Positions 51,877-61,479 of a stretch of DNA of 64,000 nt are shown here, one piece after another. The stretch covers positions 28,264,309 through 28,328,308 of the forward strand of contig OZ038398.1 in NCBI GenBank assembly GCA_964036045.1. Direction: 5' to 3'. The stretch is from Eutreptiella sp. 'Long Island Sound 2002' (Eukaryota; Euglenozoa; Euglenophyceae; Eutreptiales; Eutreptiaceae). The notes under the pieces are model-generated. The model was not told the origin of the DNA and searched no databases. It saw only the letters and a program-made list of their open reading frames with translations. Each line of letters opens with the position of its first letter. Position 1 is the first letter of the stretch. Both the position numbers and the translations under genes were made by a program.

Positions 51877-54800
51877 GGAACGTGTCAGGAAACGAGGAGT
51901 CCCATGCGTCTGCAAGGGACCGGCACGTGTGTCTGCACCAAACCTCTGACCATCTCTGTAGCCTGCAACCACCGGATATCCAGCAGCAGCATTGCCTGAA
52001 TCCCCCTACACCATCCTCCCTTTCATGACCTGCTGTGTAACCTGCGGAGACCTTGCGGCTTTGTGAGTCCAGGCGTTCTGGTGCGTGTGCCACACGCAAG
52101 AGAAATGCAGAACGTTCTAGCCCATGCCTCCAGCCACAAGAGGACGGAATCGACCTGGGCCCCAAGAACACCCTCCCGTCCTCTGGTCTTGGGCTGACAT
52201 AATGACTCAGGGGGGCATCAGTGCAGAGCCCTGAAACGTGGCGATGATATGTGGGTGGATGCCGAAGGAATGGGATTTGGTTGTCACCTTCTTGCTGAAC
52301 CCCAAGCAGCGCGCCTACTTACACCCTCAAGGCCAAGGACACCGAATTGTGATCCAGGGACAGACCCTGCCCTGCCCCTCTACTCTCAAATGCGGAACCA
52401 TATGCCAGGTTGTGCCCACCAGACCAACAACAAGATTGCATGCCCCCCTTTGTGTTGGTGCACACCGGACCAACACCCCCCCCCCCCCACCCGGTCGCAG
52501 GCACTCCCTCGGCTGCTTCACAAAGATAGATGTTTTGTGCACAGCGCACACAAAATTGTACCTCTTGTGGGCATGCCCCCACAAAAAACCGTTTACCCTT
52601 CCGGTCTCTGTGCTTAATAACGCCAAATCGAACAGAGCCCGCGGCCCAGTCCTCTCGAGATCATCCCGGTCTGCACCTTGGTCTCTTGCACAATGCCACA
52701 ACGGGCGCCCGTCCTCCGCCATGGATTGGGGCTACTGCATCTCGGTCCACCATCTGGTGTCCTCTCAGCCTCTCACCGCCATCTTGCTGAGGCACGTGCC
52801 ATCCTGCATCCTGCAGTCTGTACAGCATCACAACATCAGTCTTGGGCTGGATGTGCTAAAACGCTTACCACACACCCGAACCCCACCATTTGCTGCCATG
52901 GGTGTGCCAAGCATTTGACTTTCCATGACTCACTTTGTACCGAACACCTGCCCATCCGACGGTCCCAGTTTAATAGCAATGTCAGGACCTCATGGTGTCC
53001 AAAGTTGAGGACATCTAATGCCAGCAAATTTTTTTTTTGGGAAGGCCAGCAATGGGGAAGCGGCCAGCAAAGGCCAGGAAAAACGGGGTGAACTGGGGGA
53101 ACCTGGGAAACTTCTATCTTGGTCGGGAGCAAACCTCCAAGGTAGACGTATGAGGGAACTCCATTTTTGTGCCTCCAACCGGGGAGGACTCGAACGAGCA
53201 CATTGGGAAGTACGAACCCCTCGTGACCCGTGATACCATCCTAGGAGCAGGGATAGTTGAGGGTTCAGGTCCCTTGGACCCTCTTTGCCGGCACCTCCCG
53301 AAGGGGCATGGAATAACCTTGTTTTCCCTTGGTCCACATAGTTCCACATAGTCCAGGATGTGCTGTGAACCCTCGTAAATGCCTGGACCACTACTGACAG
53401 GTGACAATTTGCCATGCCATCTCACCTCCCCACTTGACCTGAGATTACTGTTATTTTTTTTTTAAGTTAGAGAACACACCTCTGATTCAACAATCATTGT
53501 GCCTTCAGGGATGATGTGGGTGTCAGATGAGTGTTCTGAACCACAGAAGGTAAAGGCTTCTGAGTTGATGGAGTCCCAGATGCATGGATTGACAGATTTG
53601 CATGAACATTTTGTTCTCTTTTCTTTGCTACAGAATAATTTTGGATACCTTACTGCGAGCTTGTTTGCTTCAGCTTACCGAGGCATGTAAATATTTGACC
53701 CTCATTTTTCAGGATCCCCTTAGGCTTCACATTTCATGGCTTGCCCAGTAGAATGTTTATTCCCCTGGATGCACTCATGTACTGTGTCTGTTGTTGATAA
53801 GACCCAAAGGTGTAGCCTGATGTGCCACGAAATTGAATTGACGCACCCGACAACTTGCTTTGTGCAAACACTAATGCTATGAAGCCTTGCAATTGCATTT
53901 GCTCAGGAGGTAGTTCGCTGTTGTTTTGTTTGCAATGACTGCATGTCCGAATGATGGTTCCGCCATTTCGGGCCGGGGGGGGGGGGGGGCAGAGGCATTC
54001 GCCAATGGAACATGGACAGAGGCTGTAAAGGGACCACTGGACAGCGTACCCGAAGCTCACGGGGCACTCTCCATACGGGAATTGTGGTTTGAGAGCAGGC
54101 TGGCACAGCCGCATCGTGCCTATTTTCCTTGCTGATATGTGTCACTCCCCCCCCCCCCCCCCGGCTGGCATGTGCAGCCCGCCTCGAAACAAAGCTAGAT
54201 GTCATGTGGGATAATGTCCCATTCAACCACTAGGTAGACTGGAAACACCCTGCAGGCTACCATTCATGGACCTATCCTCATTGCTTGACTTCTTGGGAGC
54301 CCAGGGATGCACAGGTGCCCTTGAGCTTCATGAAGTGCTAGACAACTGGGTCTTTTGGTTCCAGGTGTATTGGCAGCACCCCAACAACCCAGAGACACAT
54401 GCAGCACTCAGGTGTGCTGCAATGTGGGGGCAATAGGGAACTCAGTAGTAGCAACACGTGTGGCACACCTGCTGTGGACTGGTAGCACCATGGAATTCAG
54501 TCTGGCCCAGCCAGCCCATCTATTGTGTGATAACTACCATGCCAACTAATGCGATAACCAGTGCGATAAGGTAGCTATTGCACGATAGCTACCATGATAA
54601 CTAGCACACTGACCCGCAATAACTAGTTATTGAGCACCTTGACAAATTTGCAAAACAAATCATCTCAAGCACACCAAACATGCATTGCACAATGTTCCAT
54701 TGTAGAGCGCACATGCCACATGAGGAAATCCGGGTTGACGGTCCAAAATTTTTTTGGGGTGGGAGTTGCACCACGCCTTAGTGCAGGGAGTCCCGGGTCC

Positions 54801-54950
54801 CAACTCCAGGTACCCCCAGTCCCCCCCCCCCCCCCCCCAAATGGCCCCTTGCCAGTTTGAAATTCGATCTTTCATGAAACCCTTCTGTTGCCCCTCGGAT
54901 GGGTTTGGGTGATCATTTGGTGACAATACGGGTGCTTGAGCAGCCATGGG
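51877..54950. other. About 3 kb without a supported gene
   Basis: C-runs near 52479, 54146 and 54821, G-run near 53976. Short open stretches (for example 52238-52600 and 52678-53091) lack motifs. Confidence 0.4.
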
Positions 54951-55021
54951 GACCCACGTAGTGGCCGCTGGGCCTATGTAGCCTGTGCCATGGGCACTCC
55001 GAAAGCCCCAAAATTGTTGTT

Positions 55022-55807
55022 GTGTGGGCTATGAACTGCCAGCAGGTGGAGGCGTTCCTGTACAGACTGTACAGGATGTACCTCGCGGTGCTGGCCGCCA
55101 GGTATGCCCATACCCGCTCAGGGGTGCCGGGGCAGGGTGAGGCCCTCTTCCTGCGGCACCCCATGCCGGGCTCCAAGGAGGGTTATCCATGGCAGGACCT
55201 GTGCGGTCCCCTACCGCCACTACCGGCGGCGCCGGCAATGCGATTGCGCCCGGGATTCCTGCCAGGATGGCCGTCGGAGCCGGTGTTTGCCCACGACCTG
55301 GTCCGCTGGGCAGCGGCCCTGTGCTGGCAGGACGGCCCAGGGGACGTCACATGGGCAGAGCTGGCCCTGGACTACGAGTTGTTCCCGGGCTGGGCCCTGC
55401 CGGCGTCCCCCCACCATCGGCTGCGGGGAATGCGCCTCCCGCTCGGGGAGAGGGCGCAAGTGCTGCGACAAGCGCTGCGGCGATTGCAGCGCCACATCGC
55501 GGCAAGATGGCTATTGCAGGGGGCGCTGAGCGACCACTGCCGGGCACTCATCCCGCTGGGGGGCCGCCTGTGTGCGGGGCTGCAGGCACAGCCCTTTTTC
55601 GCCGCCCGGGGGGACATGGTGCTGCAGCTGTAGGGCCTTGCGCTGCATCTGCAGGCGATGTGGCTAGACCGATTGCGCGCGCCGGCATACATACGGCCGC
55701 GGGCAGCTAAGCGCTTCCTCATGGCTTACTTTCCCCGCCCCCGGAAGGCGGGCTTGCTTTACTGCCCTACGCCCGCCGGCCACGGCAAGCGCGCGCCCAG
55801 GGTGTGA
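55022..55807 (+). pseudogene. Retroelement (LINE-like) C-terminal protein fragment with in-frame TAG
   Basis: GC-rich frame reading FAHDLVRWAAALCWQDGPGD, VTWAELALDYELFPGWALP, LRGMRLPLGERAQVLRQALR to MVLQL, then TAG (55631-55633). The same frame goes on GLALHLQAMWLDRLRAPAYI then RPRAAKRFLMAYFPRPRKAG to TGA at 55805. The W-x-E-L-A-x-D-x-E block followed by L-x-R-A and a basic tail resembles the region after reverse transcriptase in protist LINEs as I remember it; no catalytic domain is present. 5' truncation fits LINE insertion. ATG at 55031 is available but not necessarily used. Confidence 0.45.
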
Positions 55808-56500
55808 CCTGGGCGGAGGAGCAACGGCCGCGGCGGCAAGGGGAGTGCACCTCCCCCCTGCAGGGACTACGGGCGCGCCCTGCGGGGTGCCACGGTAGTG
55901 CAGGCGCGCCCGCACGTGCGACGTTGCTGCATGAGCGGCCCCCCCTTGGAGGCGGCCGCGAGCGAACTTTATTTTCAGTGGCGCTGGCCCGTAGGCCACC
56001 CCCCTCCGTAGTAGCGCCCTCGGCGGCGTTGGGCTACTCGCCCACTGGGGGGCCAGTCCTGCCTGGGCGGCGACATGGTAGGGCGAGTTCGGAAGAGACA
56101 TAGTCTTAACCGGCTCGTCCCTCCGTGCCGCTGTTCACCAGAGGCGGGGGGCACCCACCGGGGGAGGGCGCAGAACTCAAGATTGGCCCATCCCCCAGCC
56201 CCTCGACCTCTGTACATAGGCCCGCAGACTATAAAAGCACAATACCCTCTTTATGTGTTTATCACCCTATTTGGGTGTTTGGTGGTGGGGGGGCGTCCCA
56301 AAAGGGCTAGGGCACAACCTGCTTATGCGGTTTTATCGCCCCGGCAACTGCAAAATGGAAATTTCTGAAACTGATCTTTTTGATACTCCGACCATCCAAA
56401 ATGATCAAATATCCTATGTAAAGCATGTTTTAGCCCCTTTTTGTGTGTTTTTCAGGCCTCTTGTTGCGAGCCTACACTTGGCGAGGCTGCCTTAGCCGAA
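55808..56500. other. GC-rich probable 3' region of the retroelement; no gene
   Basis: Ends near CAGCCCCTCGACCTCTGTAC (56199) which resembles CAGCCCCTGGACCCCTGTAC at about 23203, suggesting a shared element end. A TATAAAAG word occurs at 56230. Confidence 0.3.
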
Positions 56501-56860
56501 CCCCAATCACCATGTCTCTGCCGCGCGCGGGGGGGGGGGGGGCATGATGGGGGAGCTCCCTTGGCACTGTTTCCTTACATAACAACGTGGGATGATCCTT
56601 GTGGGGGTGGCTCCTGCTGGGGTGCCGGCCCTTCTCGCTCATGCCAGGGCGGCGGCTCGCCGACTTCGAAGCTGAGAGGGGCATCACAGAGGATTTGCAC
56701 TTCGCCTGCCCGAGCACAGACCCCTTGGGCCTCTGGGGTTTCACGGCTGCAGCCGCTGCAGCCATGCCGTGCGCGCCGTGGGGCTCCATGGTGATTCCGC
56801 GGTAAACAGACCCCCGGCAGCAGCCAAGAGTAGCTGGCCCTGCCGCTTGCTCCGGCAGCA

Positions 56861-57520
56861 CTAGGCTGCAGATGGCACCGCTGGCGGCGCTACCAGGGCA
56901 CCTAGGGCTAGAGGGGACACATCCCCCAGCGCCCAAAGTGCCGTTCGTGCACTCTATGGCAGCCACTAGGCTGCAGATTGCGCCACTAGTGGCGGTCTCG
57001 GGGCACTTGGGGCTAGAGGGAACACATCCCCCAGCGCCCAAGGTGCCGTTCCTGGACTTTCTGGTGGCCACTAGACTACAGATGCCGCCGTTGGCGGTGC
57101 TCTCAGGGCACCTGGAGCTGGAGGGGGGGCATCGCCCAGCGCCCAAAGTGCCGATCTGCACTCTATGGCAGCCACCAGGCTGCGGATGACGCTGCTGGTG
57201 GCGCTCTTGGGGCACCTAGGGCTGGCGGGGACACATCCCCCAGTGCCCAGAGTGCCGATCCTGCACTCTATGGCAGCCACCGGGCTGCGGATGACGCTGC
57301 TGGTGGCACTCTTGGGGCACTTGGGGCTGGAGGGGACACATCCCCTAGCGCCTAGAGTGCTATTTGTGAAGTCTCTAGCAGCCACTGAGCTGCAGGTGGC
57401 GCCGCTACCGGCGCTCTCGGGACACGTGGGGCTTGGGGGGACGCATCTCCCAGCGCCCAGGGTGCCGTTCCTGGACTTTCTGGCAGCCATAAGGCCGCAG
57501 ATGGCGCCGCTGGTGTGAAT
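56861..57520 (+). repeat. 105-bp tandem repeat, about six to seven copies
   Basis: CT(A/G)GGCTGCAGATG-type starts at 56861, 56966, 57071, 57175, 57280, 57385 and 57490: 105-bp steps with one 104. A 35-codon frame is open on both strands until the 1-base loss. Plus-strand reading contains HLGLEGTHPPAPKVPF repeatedly. Treated as minisatellite, with coding not excluded. Confidence 0.85.
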
Positions 57521-57599
57521 ATGAACCCAAGAGAAATAAATATGGTGATGCATGGCAAATATTTGCCTCTGTGGTTGGCATTCATCTGAAAATTCTATT

Positions 57600-57730
57600 G
57601 CCTTTGGCAGTGCACCTCGAAGAGAGGCTGACAGTCAATCAATCAGTCAGTTAGTCAAGCAAGCAGTCAATCACGCTGTCAGTTGGGCAAGCAGGCAAGT
57701 AGATAGGCTGACGGAAACACACACAAACAC
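57600..57730. repeat. CAAT/AGTC-rich imperfect tetranucleotide repeats
   Basis: AGTCAATCAATCAGTCAGTT and similar runs. Confidence 0.6.
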
Positions 57731-57787
57731 ACAGTTTGGCTTTTTTTAATGACGGACTTGGCTACAAGCAGTGGGGAGCACCTTGTG

Positions 57788-57862
57788 TGCCAGCCAGCGG
57801 TTGAGTGGAAATGCACTCGACCACCAATAGTCAGGTCGGCGGTTCAATTCCCGGCCGGCCGC
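57788..57862 (+). other. tRNA-like / SINE-head-like sequence
   Basis: GCCAGCC at 57789-57795 pairs six of seven with GGCCGGC at 57853-57859, and a perfect B box GGTTCAATTCC lies at 57841-57851. The anticodon arm is irregular. Likely a tRNA-derived retroposon head or pseudogene; a CATG/CATA microsatellite follows. Confidence 0.4.
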
Positions 57863-57914
57863 TCGCCGGCCGCGCCGCTTGACTTGCAGGCTTTGCCGAA
57901 TTGACCCTCAAATT

Positions 57915-57960
57915 CATGCATGCATGCATGCATACATACATGCATACATTCATACACAAC
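57915..57960 (+). repeat. (GCAT)n/(CATA)n microsatellite
   Basis: CATGCATGCATGCATACATA and related tetramers. Confidence 0.85.
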
Positions 57961-59020
57961 ACAACGCCACACTCAAATTCAAATACTTCTAAGCACAAAC
58001 TTTTGAACCCCCCACCCCGCCCCCCCTGCCCCCCCCAAAAAAAAGCGATATCCAGTTTCAGGGGATGGAGACCTCGGCTCGCTTTATTGGGCAAAATACT
58101 GATTTTACAAGGGGTTGGACATCCAATATCATGCCTTGGGGTATGCTACGCGAACGACCCCCAAACAGGGGGGTATACGACGCACACGTCTACGCTTGAT
58201 CTAACAACCTCTCTTCGAGGTGATTTTCCATGGAGGTGCACCTCTAGAGCAATCATGGTGGGCATCCCAGCTGTGGCAACAAACGCCTTTGAATTGTCCT
58301 CTAAAGAGTGGTCATATAGGGGACTACAATGTCCGCTGTACGGTGCTGCTCATGGTGGTGCCCAAGAACCAACCCCTGGTTCCATGGCTCTTTTTGGCTG
58401 GAAAAGACTGTCCAAGCAACAGATGCGGGTGGGAATCTACGACAAAAGGAACATCCACATAGGTAAAACCCATGTGTGATGGCCCATGTACCCGAAATGA
58501 CACATTGCCAACCCTGCAATCAGACAAACCACTACTCACAACAACACAAAGCACCCAACCTCCGTCGAAGCAAAGAAGTCTTGACATGTGTCTTGTCTCC
58601 GTGCATGATCATGATCATCAAGTCATCCTTTCAAGTGTGTCCATGAGATTAATTCGTACATAAGCCAAAGACTAGGACAACAAGGTGTGTGCATGGCGCA
58701 TGCATGGCGGCTCAAGGTGAGCATTCCCCACTTGGAAACCGAGGCAAATTTGTGCCACGTCCTAAAAAAGGGTGAAACACACATACCCAGGGTGTAACCA
58801 TGCTGTGAACATGACGTTTGATCATTGTGAATGGTCCTACATCAAAGATATCGGTTGAGGGTTTTCGAGTTTTGAGTCGTTCAGGCTAAAAATTGCTCAA
58901 GTAGTTGGTGCGCAAGCCCTCCCCCTCCCCACCCCCACCGCTGCCAAAGCCCAAAGTCTAGCAATAGCTAGCTAGGGTGGGATGTGGCTAGAAACCTGGG
59001 GGTTGTTTCACCAAGTAAGT
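57961..59020. other. About 1 kb without a supported gene
   Basis: An open plus-strand stretch at about 58190-58479 ends SKQQMRVGIYDKRNIHIGKT without a known motif. Confidence 0.35.
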
Positions 59021-59023
59021 GCG

Positions 59024-59263
59024 CCAGGTATTTTGCGTGATTTTATGGGAAATGCGTTGTGGAAACAGCTGGTCGTCGGGGTGCACACATAGTGTGTGCC
59101 TGGGCGCCCAAGGTGTGACATCTGTGGGTGCCTGGAAGCTGTGGCACATGTTTTGTTTGCTTGTAGATATCTTGCCTTTACAGCCGATGCGATCCTCGAA
59201 GCTTTTGGGCTGGTGAGAGATGACGGGGGGGGGGGGTTCTTGTGGTGCAACACATTATTGTGA
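59024..59263 (+). pseudogene. Non-LTR retrotransposon zf-RVT knuckle remnant, in-frame TAG
   Basis: In one frame: RDFMGNALWKQLVVGVHT, TAG (59090-59092), CVPGRPRCDICGCLEAVAHV, LFACRYLAFTADAILEAFGL, stop at 59261. CDICG...E...AHVLFAC is the CX2C...HX3-4C zinc knuckle (zf-RVT) found after reverse transcriptase in many plant and algal LINEs. The reverse transcriptase itself is absent. Confidence 0.6.
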
Positions 59264-59831
59264 CCCACCCGTGGTTGTCTCTATCCACCACTGACGGTTT
59301 GATCCTCTGCGCGGCGGTTTGAGTCTGTGCCCCTAGGAGTTGCAATGCGGCCAAGAGTCATGTTGTGCCCAAAGCTGTGAAATCGTAGCATATGCTGCCG
59401 GATGCGAAAAGCCAAATTCAAAGTAAAATCAATGAAGGGTGGGATGTGGCATATTGCGATAGGTCACGTAAACAAACTGCGGGTGTGTCACATGCGGGGT
59501 GTAGTTTGGTGACTGTGGCCCGCAGGCGGGGCGCTCACCTATGAGACCTGACCCCCCCCCCCCCCCCCAAACCCCCCCCCTTTGGGCCCCCCAACCCATA
59601 CTAATTCAAACCTAGTTAGAACTAGCAACCCGGACATTTTGTTTGAGCCTGGAAAATTTGCAACACACTTGATTTCCCCTAGGGATGGCTGATGTAGCAT
59701 CGTCTTGTCTAAATCCACTTCAGCAAACCCACACGGGTTCTTGGACCCCGAACTAGGTTGGCGGTTGCTCCCAAGGGGCCATCTTGTGCATTTTCACCTC
59801 GGGAGGCGCTGGATAGGGCAAGATGGGGCAC

Positions 59832-59842
59832 TATATAAATAC
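59832..59842 (+). promoter_or_regulatory. TATA-box-like word
   Basis: TATATAAATAC in GC-moderate surroundings. No clear gene follows; the nearest ATG (59930) opens only 22 codons. Confidence 0.2.
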
Positions 59843-59960
59843 CGTTTGTTGCCCACCTAAACGCAATGTTGCCGCGGCCAAGCCATTGCTAGTGGTCATG
59901 TAAATGTGCAGCCACACATCACACAAACATGCCTGCCGCACATGGTGTTGAGGTGGTTGC

Positions 59961-59993
59961 GGTAAACACGATTGATTTTCAATCGTGTTTACC
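59961..59993. other. Perfect 15-bp inverted repeat (hairpin, 3-nt loop)
   Basis: GGTAAACACGATTGA, loop TTT, TCAATCGTGTTTACC. No mismatch in the stem. Followed at once by CTAACCCCCAACCCTAAGG. Confidence 0.9.
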
Positions 59994-60474
59994 CTAACCC
60001 CCAACCCTAAGGCTAAGGATGTTTGGACAAGGATGCGGGCAATGGCAAAGCATCAGCGAACCCATTGCCAGGACTATGGTTATCCGAAGCCCAAGTGCAT
60101 TGGTGCATGGGCTGTGGGCCCTCGTATCACCCGGCCCAATTAAGTTGTTCATACAAACATAGGGACATATATATGTTTGTTTGTGTTTGTAAGGATGGAA
60201 TGAAGACACTACATTGGAAACAATGGACCTAGTTGTAGTTGTTTGATGTTGCCACGTGTCTTCTTGTGCTGGCTGGGATGCCTTTACTGATTCAGAGGTA
60301 CATATGTGGGAATACGGTACTATTTCTCATTTGTTGTGCGTGGTAAAACCAAATTTCACCCACTTGTATATATTCAAAATGCTTAGAATGAAATAGGGAA
60401 GTCAAAAATGCCACCCCCCCCCCCTTCTAGACCCCCCCCGCCCACGCCGCAGGGGTTGGGGTCTAGAATTGAAA

Positions 60475-60843
60475 TGCAGAGCCCCCCGTGGTCACCTGCG
60501 TAACGACGAGCAACCAGTGCCGCCGGAGGAGCAACAATCTATAACCAGGGTGGAACTGTGTGCAGTCCTGTTGGCACTTGACAAGAAGACACCGGGGCTG
60601 AGGTTGCATGTGGTGGCTGACATTGAGCTTGTTTTCCTGGGGCTGTAGGGGAAGTGTGCCAAATGGGATCTGCAAGGGTGGGTGGGGTCCCGAGGGCCGC
60701 TAGCACATGTGTCGCTGTGGACTGACTTGTGGAACAGGCGGCGGTTGCTGGGGGACAGTGTCACTGTGCAGTGGGTCCCCTCCCATGTTGGTGTCTAGGG
60801 TAATGAGCGTGCGGATGAAGGGGCTGTGAGGGGGTTGGCATAG
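60475..60843 (+). pseudogene. Retroelement RNase H domain, two in-frame TAGs
   Basis: One frame reads GHLRNDEQPVPPEEQQSITR, VELCAVLLALDKKTPGLRLH, VVADIELVFLGL, TAG (60646-60648), GKCAKWDLQGW, then LWTDLWNRRRLLGDSVTVQW, VPSHVGV, TAG (60796-60798), GNERADEGAVRGLA, TAG. TRVEL.A...AL, the VVAD strand and W-V-P-S-H-V-G-V-x-G-N-E-R-A-D are core RNase H motifs with catalytic Glu, His and Asp visible; the first Asp strand (D-G-S/A) is missing at the 5' end. Likely the RNase H of the same LINE as the knuckle at 59024-59263. Confidence 0.75.
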
Positions 60844-60941
60844 GCGTTTAAAGCAGTGCTGTGTGACGGACATTTGGAGTGAGCTGGGCATTGAGGAGAT
60901 GGACGAACCCAGTGATGATAATATGAGTGGGATGTCGCAAG

Positions 60942-61091
60942 ATGGCAGAGTCCGATAGTGATTTCACAGATGATACGAACAGTTGTGAGGATGTGGTGCT
61001 TGATGGCAGTAGCGAGGGGTCACCAGTTTCGTGTACCTTACCGTTGAGTAAGAGGCGGTTCAGCGAGTTCCGAGGGCGGGGGATGAGCTGA
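60942..61091 (+). CDS. Short acidic/Ser-rich ORF (49 codons), unassigned
   Basis: MAESDSDFTDDTNSCEDVVL then a Ser-rich stretch and SKRRFSEFRGRGMS. Could be the N-terminal piece of a transposon protein; nothing firmer. Confidence 0.25.
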   Translation: MAESDSDFTDDTNSCEDVVLDGSSEGSPVSCTLPLSKRRFSEFRGRGMS

Positions 61092-61479
61092 CCCAAACCA
61101 GCCGAAGAAACGTTCGATGAGCATGAGTATCCCTGAGCCAGCCAGGGACTTCTGAGGCCTGCATTTCACAGGGGACAGGACCATAAATCACATGTGCTCT
61201 GCCAAGCAACACCCATCTGACCATTCTGGACACAACTGTGGCTGGGATGCAGCGGACGCCTGTTAGTGTCAGAAAACCACCTTTGGTTCAGGTCACTCAC
61301 CGCATCTTTCCCGGCTTGGTGCGTCATGAGCGTCGTCTCAGCCCCAGCAAGTGTTTACTGAGCCCAATCACCAGCTTAATGAAACATCGCTGCATCTGCA
61401 GAAATTATGCAGGCTGTGCTGTTGTTGTTAGTGAGAATGGATTGATCGGTTGTGGTGGGTGGTTTCTCCTCCCGCTACG

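Larger units (their letters stand above)
59264..60470. other. Probable insertion between retroelement pieces; no gene
   Basis: Contains C-runs (59550-59580), a TATA-like word, a perfect hairpin and a telomere-like CCCTAACCCCCAACCCTAA stretch. The (CA)/(GT)-rich and microsatellite-poor rest is unassigned. Confidence 0.4.

Noticed and set aside
52238-53091. Possible gene in overlapping ORFs at 52.2-53.1 kb
   Set aside because: Several frames are open to a similar extent, none has a motif or splice support.
58190-58479. Second DDE transposase copy
   Set aside because: Neither strand shows the D-G-x-Y or R-x-x-x-E-H motifs in a consistent frame.
59994-60020. True telomere
   Set aside because: Only two or three degenerate CCCTAA-like units, and sequence continues well beyond them.
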